From NCBI RefSeq assembly GCF_003269035.1, contig NZ_QLTK01000035.1, forward strand, positions 1 to 64,000: a DNA stretch of 64,000 nt, read 5' to 3'. Below the pieces are notes generated by a model. That model was given only the letters and a program-made list of their open reading frames with translations, had not been told where the DNA came from and did no database searches. This document shows, in pieces, positions 8,372 through 16,698 of this stretch (within the stretch, counting starts at the first letter, position 1; every line of letters starts with the position of its first letter). The position numbers and the translations under genes were made by a program. This stretch comes from Paraburkholderia bryophila. Its GTDB lineage: Bacteria > Pseudomonadota > Gammaproteobacteria > Burkholderiales > Burkholderiaceae.

Positions 8372-9724
8372 ATGCCCAACACCACCCTTCCCGAATCGCC
8401 GTCACGCCGCCGCTTTGTCGGCGTCGCGGCGGCGGCCGTTGCCGCAGGTTCGCTGAGTCAGCTCGCGTTTGCCGACGGCAACCCGTCCATTACCGGCCTC
8501 GCAGCGCCGGCGGCCGGCGACAAAAGCACGATTCGTCCGCTTCGTATCCACGCACCGGAATCGCAACTCAGCGACCTGCGGCGACGCATCAAGGCGACGC
8601 GTTGGCCGGACCGCGAGATCGTCAACGACGATTCGCAAGGCGTGCCTCTCGCCACGATTCAGACGCTCGCGCAACATTGGGCCACCGACTACGACTGGCG
8701 CCAATGCGAGGCGAAACTGAACGCGCTGCCGAATTTCGTTACCGAAATCGACGGGCTCAACATTCACTTCATCCACGTCCGTTCGAAACATGAAAACGCG
8801 CTGCCGCTGATCGTCACGCATGGCTGGCCCGGCTCGGTGATCGAACAGCTCAAGATCATCGATCCGCTGACCAATCCGACCGCGCATGGCGCAAGCGCTT
8901 CGGACGCGTTTCATCTGGTCATTCCGTCGCTGCCGGGCTACGGCTTTTCCGGCAAACCCACCACGATCGGCTGGGGTCCGGAGCGCACCGCGCGCGCGTG
9001 GGTGCTACTCATGAAGCGCCTCGGCTACGCGAAATTCGCCGCGCAAGGCGGCGACCTGGGCGGGATCGTGGCGAACGTGATGGCGAAGCAGGCGCCGCCG
9101 GAATTAATGGGCATTCACGTCAACTTCCCCGCGACGATTCCACCGGACATCGCCAAGGCGCTTCTGGTCAACGATCCGCCGCCCGCCAGTCTCTCCGCCG
9201 ACGAAAGGCTCGCCTACGTCCAGCTAAGCGCCTTATCAAAGCGACGCGCGTACGCACTGGAGCAGGGCACGCGTCCACAAACGCTCTACGGTCTGGCCGA
9301 TTCACCTATCGCATTGGCAAGCTGGCTGCTCGACCACCCCGACGGTCATGGGCAGCCCGCGGCGGCGCTCACGTCGGCCGTGCTCGGGCACACGGTCAAC
9401 GGACACGCCTCGGGTGACCTGACCCTGAACGATGTGCTCGACGACATCACGCTCTACTGGTTGACGAATACGGGCGTTTCCGCCGCGCGCTTCTATTGGG
9501 AGTCGCACTTCAACTTTTACGCCGCCGCCGACGTCTCCGTTCCCGCCGCCGTGAGCGCCTTTCCCGGCGAGAACTATCAGGCGCCGAAGAGCTGGTCGGA
9601 GCGGGCGTATCACAACCTGATCTATTACAACCGCCCCGAGAAAGGCGGCCACTTCGCGGCGTGGGAACAGCCGCGGATTTTTGCCGAAGAGGTGCGTGCG
9701 GGCTTAAGGCCGCTGCGCACGTAG
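8372..9724 (+). CDS. Tat-exported epoxide hydrolase
   Basis: Protein of 450 residues starting at ATG 8372; the longer upstream frame is not needed. A Tat signal SRRRFVGVAAAAVAAGS is followed by an epoxide hydrolase N-terminal domain (RIKATRWPDREIVND, about 72-86) and an alpha/beta hydrolase fold. Visible catalytic elements are HGWPGS (150-155), nucleophile D228 in QGGDLGG and His about 427 in KGGHFAAWE. The usual Trp after the nucleophile Asp is Leu here. It probably opens epoxides, possibly lipid-derived, outside the cytoplasm. A GTATC element lies upstream and a strong hairpin follows. Confidence 0.9.
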   Translation: MPNTTLPESPSRRRFVGVAAAAVAAGSLSQLAFADGNPSITGLAAPAAGDKSTIRPLRIHAPESQLSDLRRRIKATRWPDREIVNDDSQGVPLATIQTLAQHWATDYDWRQCEAKLNALPNFVTEIDGLNIHFIHVRSKHENALPLIVTHGWPGSVIEQLKIIDPLTNPTAHGASASDAFHLVIPSLPGYGFSGKPTTIGWGPERTARAWVLLMKRLGYAKFAAQGGDLGGIVANVMAKQAPPELMGIHVNFPATIPPDIAKALLVNDPPPASLSADERLAYVQLSALSKRRAYALEQGTRPQTLYGLADSPIALASWLLDHPDGHGQPAAALTSAVLGHTVNGHASGDLTLNDVLDDITLYWLTNTGVSAARFYWESHFNFYAAADVSVPAAVSAFPGENYQAPKSWSERAYHNLIYYNRPEKGGHFAAWEQPRIFAEEVRAGLRPLRT

Positions 9725-9732
9725 CGGATAAA

Positions 9733-9767
9733 AACATGGCGCGGAGCGTCGCTGTCCGCGCCATGTT
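9733..9767 (+). terminator. Hairpin terminator after epoxide hydrolase gene
   Basis: A perfect 13-bp stem, AACATGGCGCGGA paired with TCCGCGCCATGTT, with a 9-base loop lies 9 bases behind the stop codon. There is no long T-tract, so termination could be imperfect. Confidence 0.6.
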
Positions 9768-9799
9768 CCCTCGCTCTGCCGATTCACCATCTCATGAGT

Positions 9800-9888
9800 T
9801 TGTATCGCACTGTATCCCGCGAAAACACAGACACACACCGATTCAAAACACCCTCGACCGGACACAAGCCAGATACCTCCAGACGTTC
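9800..9888 (+). promoter_or_regulatory. GTATC promoter element, copy 4
   Basis: TTGTATCGCACTGTATC (9800-9816), distal block ACACAAGCCAGATAC (9862-9876), then CGTTCAAATACA. The distal block is identical over 15 bases to that of copy 1. It lies 101 bp upstream of the DUF4148 gene. Confidence 0.62.
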
Positions 9889-9988
9889 AAATACACCCAT
9901 GCCGAACACAGATGCATGCCCGGACACAACAGACCCGCAAGCACTGCAAGTTCCAGGCAGGCCCTATTCAACTCTCGAGGTATTCATC

Positions 9989-10321
9989 ATGAAATCGTTC
10001 GCTCAGGTCGCTCAAGCCGCCCTCGTCGCCGTCGCGCTCGCCGCTCCGCTCGCTTCGTTCGCCCAGTCGAATCAACCCGTCACCCGCGCTCAGGTTCGCG
10101 CGGAACTGGTGCAACTGGAACAGGCCGGCTACAACCCTTCCCGCAGTTCGGACACGACCTATCCCGCCGACATCCTCGCCGCCGAAGCACGCGTCGCCGC
10201 ACAGAATGGTGCGGACACGGCGGTGGGCGGTACGCACAGCAGTTCGTCGGAATCCGGCGCGCGGTCCACTTCGCACGCAAAAGCTTTCGACGGTTTGAAG
10301 CCGGTTTATTTCGGCCAGTAA
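9989..10321 (+). CDS. DUF4148 exported protein
   Basis: Small exported protein of 110 residues. A signal peptide (about 1-25, ending ASFAQ) is followed by the DUF4148 signature VTRAQVRAELVQLEQAGYNP and YPADILAAEARVAAQ. The family is abundant in Burkholderiaceae, periplasmic, and often stress-induced; its molecular role is unknown. The start at ATG 9989 gives the expected signal peptide. It is preceded by the fourth GTATC element and followed by the peroxide-detoxifying ohr gene. Confidence 0.88.
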   Translation: MKSFAQVAQAALVAVALAAPLASFAQSNQPVTRAQVRAELVQLEQAGYNPSRSSDTTYPADILAAEARVAAQNGADTAVGGTHSSSSESGARSTSHAKAFDGLKPVYFGQ

Positions 10322-10406
10322 GTCATACGGCGGTCTCGGCCTCGGACGCGCAGTGCGCGGACCGGCCGCTGAGCCCGCCCCACCCATTCAACAGGAGCAA
10401 ACCCTC

Positions 10407-10823
10407 ATGACCCGCATCGAAAACGTGCTGTACACCGCGAAGACCCACACGACCGGCGGACGCGACGGCGTCGCGCGCAGTTCGGACAACCGGCTCGACA
10501 TCAAACTCTCGTCGCCCGGTTCCTCGGGCGCCGGCACGAACCCGGAGCAACTGTTCGCGGCCGGCTGGTCGGCCTGCTTTATCGGCGCGATGGGTTTTGC
10601 CGCCCGCGCGTTGAAAGTGACGCTGCCGCCCGACACGCATGTCGATGCCGAGGTGGATCTGGGCACCACCGAAGGCGCGTATTTCATCCAGGCGCGCCTG
10701 AACGTGAGCCTGCCCGGTCTCGCCCACGACGTGGCTCAGGCCGTGGTCGACCAGGCGCATCAAACCTGCCCGTATTCCAAGGCCACGCGCGGCAATGTGG
10801 ACTTCACGATCACGCTCGTCTAA
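10407..10823 (+). CDS. ohr: Organic hydroperoxide resistance protein
   Basis: OsmC/Ohr-family peroxidase of 138 residues. It reduces organic and lipid hydroperoxides using two reactive cysteines, here C57 (GWSACFIGA) and C121 (HQTCPYS), at the expected Ohr positions. An AGGAG ribosome-binding site precedes ATG 10407. It lies 85 bp behind the DUF4148 gene on the same strand and may be co-transcribed; no MarR-type OhrR gene is adjacent. Its 3' end overlaps the convergent LysR gene by 4 bases. Confidence 0.93.
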   Translation: MTRIENVLYTAKTHTTGGRDGVARSSDNRLDIKLSSPGSSGAGTNPEQLFAAGWSACFIGAMGFAARALKVTLPPDTHVDAEVDLGTTEGAYFIQARLNVSLPGLAHDVAQAVVDQAHQTCPYSKATRGNVDFTITLV

Positions 10824-11749
10824 ATCACCTCCAGACGCGCCCCGGCGGTCGCCTCCCACTGCGTCCTGACCGCATCGATCAGCGCCCTGACCTTGCGCGA
10901 CGGAAACTTCGTCGCGGGAAAAATCGCCTGAATGCTCGCCGGCGCCGTCGTCCAGCCGTCGAGCAGGCGTACCAGGCGGCCCGCCGCGACGTCGTGCGCG
11001 ATCGAGAAGTCCGTGAGCAGCGCGACGCCGCCGCCCGCCAGCGTCGCCGCCCGGCACGCGGTGGCGGTATTGGTCAGAAACGCGGTTGGGTAGCGCAAGC
11101 TGTCCTTGCGTCCATCGCGATGCTCCAGCGCCACCGACAAAGGCCGCGGCAACGTGGCCACCGCCACATACGGCATGCCGGCGAGCGTGGCCAGCTCCGT
11201 GTGCTCGCCGTCGGCGCCGGCCACCGCCGGACTCGCCACCATCCACTTGACGAACTCGCCGATTTTTACCGCGCGGTAGTTCGAATCGGCGAGCCGCCCC
11301 AAGCGGATCGCCACGTCGATCCCCTCGCCCACCAGGTCGACGAATTGGTCGACGCATTGCAGGTCGACCTCCAACTCCGGATGCGCGCACCGCATCTGCA
11401 CTAGCGCCGGCGCAACGAACAGCGAGCCGTAGTCGATCGGCGCATTCACCCGCAGCGTGCCGCGCAGTGGCCCGACCTCGCCCGCGATCGCCGACAAACC
11501 CTCTTCAGCCGCTCGCAGCGCCAGACAACTGGCGTCGTAGAAGGTGCGGCCCGCTTCGGTCACGTTGAGCCGCCGCGTGGTGCGCACCAGCAGGCTGGCA
11601 CCCACCTCCGCCTCCAGCCGCTGCATGTGTTTGCTGACCATGGTTTTCGCCAGGCCGAGCCGCTCGCCGGCGCCGGTCAGCGAGCCGGCCTCCACCACCG
11701 CCACGAACACCGCCAGCCGGTTGAGATTCACATCGCGTACGTCAGCCAT
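10820..11749 (-). CDS. LysR-family transcriptional regulator
   Basis: Regulator of 309 residues of the DNA-binding subgroup with NLNRLAVFVAVVEAGSLTGA and KTMVSKHMQRLEAEVG in the N-terminal HTH, then a substrate-binding-like domain. It is divergent from a glutathione S-transferase gene, with an inverted repeat between them. It is therefore expected to regulate the GST and perhaps the downstream fusion oxidoreductase. Confidence 0.92.
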   Translation of the reverse strand: MADVRDVNLNRLAVFVAVVEAGSLTGAGERLGLAKTMVSKHMQRLEAEVGASLLVRTTRRLNVTEAGRTFYDASCLALRAAEEGLSAIAGEVGPLRGTLRVNAPIDYGSLFVAPALVQMRCAHPELEVDLQCVDQFVDLVGEGIDVAIRLGRLADSNYRAVKIGEFVKWMVASPAVAGADGEHTELATLAGMPYVAVATLPRPLSVALEHRDGRKDSLRYPTAFLTNTATACRAATLAGGGVALLTDFSIAHDVAAGRLVRLLDGWTTAPASIQAIFPATKFPSRKVRALIDAVRTQWEATAGARLEVI

Positions 11750-11768
11750 GAGCGATTGTCCATTATCA

Positions 11769-11795
11769 GGGGATTATGTTTCGCCCATTATCCCC
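11769..11795. promoter_or_regulatory. Inverted repeat between LysR and GST genes
   Basis: GGGGATTATG (11769-11778) and CATTATCCCC (11786-11795) form a near-perfect palindrome with one mismatch around TTTCGCC. CCATTATC also occurs just upstream as a direct repeat. The position is typical of a LysR operator in a divergent promoter. Confidence 0.5.
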
Positions 11796-11889
11796 CTTAC
11801 GGAACCTATCGGCACTGACTACTCTTCAGGTCAAGCATCGAATCAGCATGTTTCGACGCCAGCCCATCTCAACTTTTCTGGATCCCATC

Positions 11890-12534
11890 ATGCCTACCAC
11901 GCAACCCGCCGCCCCCATCCGCCTCCACACGACGCTACTGTCGGGTCACGGTCATCGCGTCAGGCAATTTCTCACGATGCTGGGTCTGCCGTTCGAGATC
12001 GTGCCGATCGACATGAAAGCCGGCGACAACCGTCGCCCCGAATTTCTCGCCATCAGCCCGTTCGGTCAGGTGCCGGTGATCGAAGACGGCGACGTCGTGC
12101 TGTTCGATTCGACCGCGATCCTCGTCTATCTGGCCAAGCGCTACGGCGACGCCTCCTGGCTGCCGACCGATCCGCTGGGCGCGGCCGCCGTGCAACGGTG
12201 GTTATCGCTCGCCTCTGGCCAGATCGCTTACGGCCCGTGCCGCGCGCGGCTCGTGACCGTGTTCGGCGCGCCCTACGATCACGAAACCGCCAAGTCGATC
12301 GCGGTAAATCTGTTCAACGTGATCGAAACGGAATTCGCCCACAAGCGCTTCGCGGCCGGCGACCAACCGACCATCGCCGATATCGCCGCACACGCTTACA
12401 TTGCGCATGCACCGGAAGGCGGCGTCTCGCTGGATCCGTATCCCAATCTGCGTGCGTGGCTGCGTCGGGTCGAGGCGCTGCCCGGTTTCGTCGCGATGCC
12501 GGCGAGCAAGGCGGGGTTGCTCGCCGAAGCGTGA
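11890..12534 (+). CDS. Glutathione S-transferase
   Basis: Cytosolic GST of 214 residues, start at ATG 11890. The N-terminal thioredoxin-like domain has LLSGHGHRVRQFLTMLGLPF with a candidate catalytic Ser and the cis-Pro/Glu-Asp-Ser region FGQVPVIEDGDVVLFDST; the C-terminal domain is all-helical. It conjugates or reduces electrophiles with glutathione. Divergent from a LysR regulator and followed 57 bp later by a flavin/iron-sulfur fusion protein, suggesting an inducible detoxification unit. Confidence 0.9.
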   Translation: MPTTQPAAPIRLHTTLLSGHGHRVRQFLTMLGLPFEIVPIDMKAGDNRRPEFLAISPFGQVPVIEDGDVVLFDSTAILVYLAKRYGDASWLPTDPLGAAAVQRWLSLASGQIAYGPCRARLVTVFGAPYDHETAKSIAVNLFNVIETEFAHKRFAAGDQPTIADIAAHAYIAHAPEGGVSLDPYPNLRAWLRRVEALPGFVAMPASKAGLLAEA

Positions 12535-12591
12535 TGCACTGAAACCCACCGTCTACTCACACGATTTTCGCCGCGCCGCGTGGAGGCTCTC

Positions 12592-14655
12592 ATGTCCGAT
12601 GTCTTCATTCCTCTTGCCGATCTTTCCTCAGGGGGTTCGCCGTTTCACGCAGGCGAGCTGGCGGTGCAGGCGCGCGCCGGTGTGGTCGACTTCGCGAACT
12701 CCGTGGGGCGTCGCAGCATTCGCACCGAAATGCCGGAGCAACATCAACTGTTTTTCGCGGAACGGCCGTTCATGGTGCTAGGCGGAATCGACGCTGCGGG
12801 TCAGCCGTGGGCGACGCTGCGCGTCGGCACGCCGGGTTTCGTGTCGGCGCTCGACGCGCGCACGCTGCGCATTGCCGGCAGCGCGCTGCCCGGCGATCCG
12901 CTGGCGGGTAGTTGGCGAGTCGGCTCGATGATCGGCGGGCTCGGCGTGCAACCCGAAACGCGCCGCCGCAATCGCGTGAACGGCGTGATCACCTCGCTCG
13001 ACGACGATGCGCTCACGCTGAAGGTCAGCCAGAGTTTCGGCAACTGTCCGAAGTACATCCAGAGCCGTACACCGAGTTTTATCGCGCGCGCTGCGGCCGA
13101 GCCGAGGCTGCCGCCGAGCCGCTCGACCGCCTTGAGCGAGGCCGACCGCGTCCTGCTGCAAAACGCGGACACGTTTTTCATTGCGAGCGCCAATAGTGCG
13201 GACGATGCCGGTTCGGCGCGCGGCGTGGACGTGTCGCATCGCGGCGGCATGCCGGGCTTCGTGCAGATCGACGCAGCCGGCACGCTGACCGTGCCCGACT
13301 TCAGCGGCAACCGGTTTTTCAACACGCTCGGCAACCTAGTGCACGATCCGCGCGCCGGCTTGCTGTTCGTCGATTTCGCGAGCGGCGACCTCGTCTATAT
13401 CGCGGCCGATGCGGAAATCGTCTGGGAAGGCGCAGAAGTCGCGAAGGTTGCCGGTGCGGAACGGCTGATGCGCTTTCATGTGCGCGAAGTGCGGCGCACG
13501 CCGGGTGTGTTGCCGTTTCGCTGGTCGCCGGTACAGTACGCGTCGCAATTCGCGTCGATGCGCAGCGAGCCTGCGGCGGTGAAAACCGAGAATCCCGCGA
13601 GCGTATGGCACACGTTCAACGTGGTCGACGTGCAGGAAGAAACCCCGGCTATTCGCTCGTTCTATCTGCAGCCAGCGGACGGCCGTACGCTACCCGCGTT
13701 CGAGCCGGGCCAGTATTTGCCGATCCGGATTCCCGTGGCGGGCAGCGATCAGCCGCTGGTGCGTACCTACACGCTGTCCGCTGCGAGCGACGGTTTGCGT
13801 TACCGGATTTCGGTGAAGCGTGAGGGCGTTGCGTCGACATGGCTGCACGAGCACGCCACGGTCGGCACGCAGCTTCAGGCACGCACGCCGCGCGGCGCTT
13901 TTACCTTCGACGCCGCGAGCACGCGGCCCGCCGTCTTGCTGTCGGCGGGTATCGGCATTACGCCGATGACGGCGATTCTGCACAGCCTGATCGCGGCACG
14001 GTCAACCCGGCCGGTGTACTTCATTCACGGCGCGCGCACTTCGCAGGATCGCCCTTTCGCGAACGTGTTGCAGCAGATCGCGTCGGCGCATCCGCATATC
14101 GCCGTGCATCTTCTGAACAGCGCGGGCGATTCGTCCGTTGTCGCGCCGGATGGGACACGCGCCGGCCGCGTCGAAATCGGCATGGTGAAACGGCTGCTGC
14201 CATTCGACGATTACGACTTCTATCTGTGCGGCCCCGCCTCGTTCATGAGCGACCTCTACCACGGTCTGCGGGCGTTGAACGTACCGGACGAACGCATTCG
14301 CTTCGAAGCGTTCGGGCCCGCCAGCGTGAAGCGCACGCCGCCGGCTTCCGCCGCCTCGGCGCACGCCGCTTCGACCGTACCGGCGCACACCGCCGAAGTG
14401 ATCTTCGCGCGCTCGCAACGCACGGTGCAATGGTCCGCGCAAAGCGGCACGTTGCTGGAGTTGGCCGAAGCCAACGGCATACCGGTCGAATCGAGTTGCC
14501 GGATCGGCGAATGCGGCACCTGTTCGACACGTCTGCAAAAAGGCCGGGTTGCGTATCAGGGCGAGGTCGCGGCGGATATCGAGCCGGGTTGCGCATTGCT
14601 GTGTGTGGGCAGGCCGGACACTGTGGAATCCGGCCCGGTGGTGCTCGATCTTTAG
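12592..14655 (+). CDS. PNPOx-like / ferredoxin-NAD(P)+ reductase / 2Fe-2S fusion
   Basis: A 687-residue three-module protein, start at ATG 12592 behind TGGAGG. Residues about 50-330 form a pyridoxamine-phosphate-oxidase-like flavin domain (NCPKYIQSRTP, then DFSGNRFFNTLGNL). About 345-580 is a ferredoxin-reductase module with RTYTLS (FAD) and SAGIGITPM (NAD(P)). The last 100 residues hold a plant-type 2Fe-2S domain with C636, C641, C644 and C671. It should carry electrons from NAD(P)H through FAD and 2Fe-2S to the N-terminal flavin site. The family is known but its substrate is not. Confidence 0.88.
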   Translation: MSDVFIPLADLSSGGSPFHAGELAVQARAGVVDFANSVGRRSIRTEMPEQHQLFFAERPFMVLGGIDAAGQPWATLRVGTPGFVSALDARTLRIAGSALPGDPLAGSWRVGSMIGGLGVQPETRRRNRVNGVITSLDDDALTLKVSQSFGNCPKYIQSRTPSFIARAAAEPRLPPSRSTALSEADRVLLQNADTFFIASANSADDAGSARGVDVSHRGGMPGFVQIDAAGTLTVPDFSGNRFFNTLGNLVHDPRAGLLFVDFASGDLVYIAADAEIVWEGAEVAKVAGAERLMRFHVREVRRTPGVLPFRWSPVQYASQFASMRSEPAAVKTENPASVWHTFNVVDVQEETPAIRSFYLQPADGRTLPAFEPGQYLPIRIPVAGSDQPLVRTYTLSAASDGLRYRISVKREGVASTWLHEHATVGTQLQARTPRGAFTFDAASTRPAVLLSAGIGITPMTAILHSLIAARSTRPVYFIHGARTSQDRPFANVLQQIASAHPHIAVHLLNSAGDSSVVAPDGTRAGRVEIGMVKRLLPFDDYDFYLCGPASFMSDLYHGLRALNVPDERIRFEAFGPASVKRTPPASAASAHAASTVPAHTAEVIFARSQRTVQWSAQSGTLLELAEANGIPVESSCRIGECGTCSTRLQKGRVAYQGEVAADIEPGCALLCVGRPDTVESGPVVLDL

Positions 14656-14718
14656 AACAGTGGCGGCGTCATGGACCTCGGTGAGCGACGCAGGCGAGCG
14701 GACCCCGGGCCATTAACA

Positions 14719-16695
14719 CTACGCCGTACCGGTTGCGATGCTGGCCAGCGTTTGCCCCGCCGCCACGATGTCGCCCAGGCGGCAGTGCAGCGCGCTTAGC
14801 GTGCCGGCAGCCGGCGCATAGATGCGATTCTCCATCTTCATCGCTTCCACGATCGCGATCACATCGTCCTGCTCGACCCGGGCGCCGATCTCGACGGGCA
14901 GCGCAACCACGGCGCCGGGCATGCGCGTGACGACCTCGCCGCCGTTCGCTTTGTCTAGCTCGCCCGCCAGATCCTGGCGAGTCAGCAATTGAACCCGGGT
15001 CCCCGCCACGCTCACTTCCAGAACATCGCCGAACCTGGCGGCGGCCCAAGCCAGTTCGCCGACGCGGCCTTTCCATAAACCGCCGGATTGCGTTCCGCTC
15101 ACCGCGAAACGCTGCTGCGCTACCTCGACCTCCACGCCGTCGCGGTCATGCCGGAGCAAGCCGGCTTGCAAGGGCTGCCCCTGGCACTGATAGGTCAGCC
15201 GGCCCAAAGGCGCGTCGGGGTCCAGCGCAATCCGGTCCAACGGACCGAGACTGCCGGCCCAAGGCGAACGCGTTTCGTGGCCGGCGGCCGCGATTGCTTC
15301 TGCGCTGTCCACGAATGCCGCGCACGCGGCGGCCGGCTCGATCGCGGACAGCGGCGCGGCACGCCCGATGAAGTCATCCACCAGATGCGTATCGACCTGA
15401 CCTGCCTGGACGCGCGGGTCCTGCAGCAAGCGTTGGGCAAACCCAAGGTTGCTCGTCAAGCCGAGCAGAGTCGTCTCCGCGATGGCGGCCTGCAGCCGCC
15501 GCAAACTCTCCGGCCGATTCGCGCCATGCGCGATCAGCTTGGCGACCATCGGGTCGTAGAACGACGGCACCGGTTCCTGCCGGTCAAACGCCGCATCCAC
15601 GCGGCAACTATCCGGCCATTGCACCCGCAACGCTTCGCCGGGCATCGGGCAGAAACCCTGATCCGGATCTTCGGCGTAGACCCGGCATTCGATCGCGTGG
15701 CCGGCAAAGCGGATCGCGTCCTGCTGCAACGGCAACACTTCGCCCGCCGCGATCCGCAATTGCCACTCGACCAGGTCGAGACCGGTAATCGCCTCGGTCA
15801 CGGGATGTTCGACCTGAAGGCGGGTATTGACCTCCAGAAAATAAAACTGATCGTCCGGCGCGAGAATGAACTCGAAGGTGCCGGCGTTGACGTAGCCGAT
15901 CGCTTGCGCGCCACGCACCGCCGCGGCCAGCAACCTGGCGCGCACATCCGCCGGCAGATTGCTGGCGGGCGCTTCCTCGACGATTTTCTGGTGACGTCGT
16001 TGCAGCGAGCACTCGCGCTCGAACAGATGCACCACGTTACCGTGGCTATCGCCGAATATCTGCACTTCCAGATGCCTCGGCGTGGCGATATAGCGCTCCA
16101 CCAGCAAACGGCCGTCGCCGAAATTCGCCTTGCCGATACGGATCGCCGCATCGATCGCCGCGTCCAGTTCGCGACTCTCTGTGACCACCTGCATGCCTTT
16201 GCCGCCGCCGCCCGCCACCGGCTTGAGAATGACCGGGTAACCGATCTCCTCGCAGGTTTCGCGAATCAGGCCGTGCGATTCGGTCGCTTCCCTCGAACCG
16301 GGCACCACCGGCACATCGGCGCGGGCCAACATTTTTTTGGCCGTTGCCTTGTTGCCCATACTGTCGATAGTCCGCGCGTCCGGCCCGATAAAGACCAACC
16401 CGGCCTGCTCGACCGCCGCCGCGAACGCGGCGTTTTCCGACAGAAAGCCGTAACCGGGATGAATCGCTTCGCAGCCGGTGCGAAGCGCCGCGGCAATGAT
16501 CGCTTCGGCGTTCAGATAGCTGCTGCTCGCGGGTGCCTCGCCGATCGGCTCGCGCTCGACCGCGCCCTCGAGATGGGCCGCGTTGCGGTCCGCCGCCGAA
16601 TAAACCGAGACGTATTCCACCTCCAGGCGCCGGCAGGTTCGAGCGATACGGCGTGCTATTTCACCGCGGTTCGCAATCAATATTCGTTTGAACAT
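14719..16695 (-). CDS. Biotin-dependent acyl-CoA carboxylase, biotin carboxylase/BCCP subunit
   Basis: Alpha subunit of 658 residues: biotin carboxylase N-terminal domain, ATP-grasp core (GGGGKGM at 162-168) and C-terminal biotinyl domain with EAMKMEN (biotin Lys about 620). Length and layout match the alpha subunits of methylcrotonyl-, geranyl- or propionyl-CoA carboxylases. It follows the carboxyltransferase gene by 3 bases. None of the leucine-degradation genes (isovaleryl-CoA dehydrogenase, methylglutaconyl hydratase, HMG-CoA lyase) are nearby, so leucine catabolism is not supported by context. Confidence 0.9.
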   Translation of the reverse strand: MFKRILIANRGEIARRIARTCRRLEVEYVSVYSAADRNAAHLEGAVEREPIGEAPASSSYLNAEAIIAAALRTGCEAIHPGYGFLSENAAFAAAVEQAGLVFIGPDARTIDSMGNKATAKKMLARADVPVVPGSREATESHGLIRETCEEIGYPVILKPVAGGGGKGMQVVTESRELDAAIDAAIRIGKANFGDGRLLVERYIATPRHLEVQIFGDSHGNVVHLFERECSLQRRHQKIVEEAPASNLPADVRARLLAAAVRGAQAIGYVNAGTFEFILAPDDQFYFLEVNTRLQVEHPVTEAITGLDLVEWQLRIAAGEVLPLQQDAIRFAGHAIECRVYAEDPDQGFCPMPGEALRVQWPDSCRVDAAFDRQEPVPSFYDPMVAKLIAHGANRPESLRRLQAAIAETTLLGLTSNLGFAQRLLQDPRVQAGQVDTHLVDDFIGRAAPLSAIEPAAACAAFVDSAEAIAAAGHETRSPWAGSLGPLDRIALDPDAPLGRLTYQCQGQPLQAGLLRHDRDGVEVEVAQQRFAVSGTQSGGLWKGRVGELAWAAARFGDVLEVSVAGTRVQLLTRQDLAGELDKANGGEVVTRMPGAVVALPVEIGARVEQDDVIAIVEAMKMENRIYAPAAGTLSALHCRLGDIVAAGQTLASIATGTA

Positions 16696-16698
16696 GAG

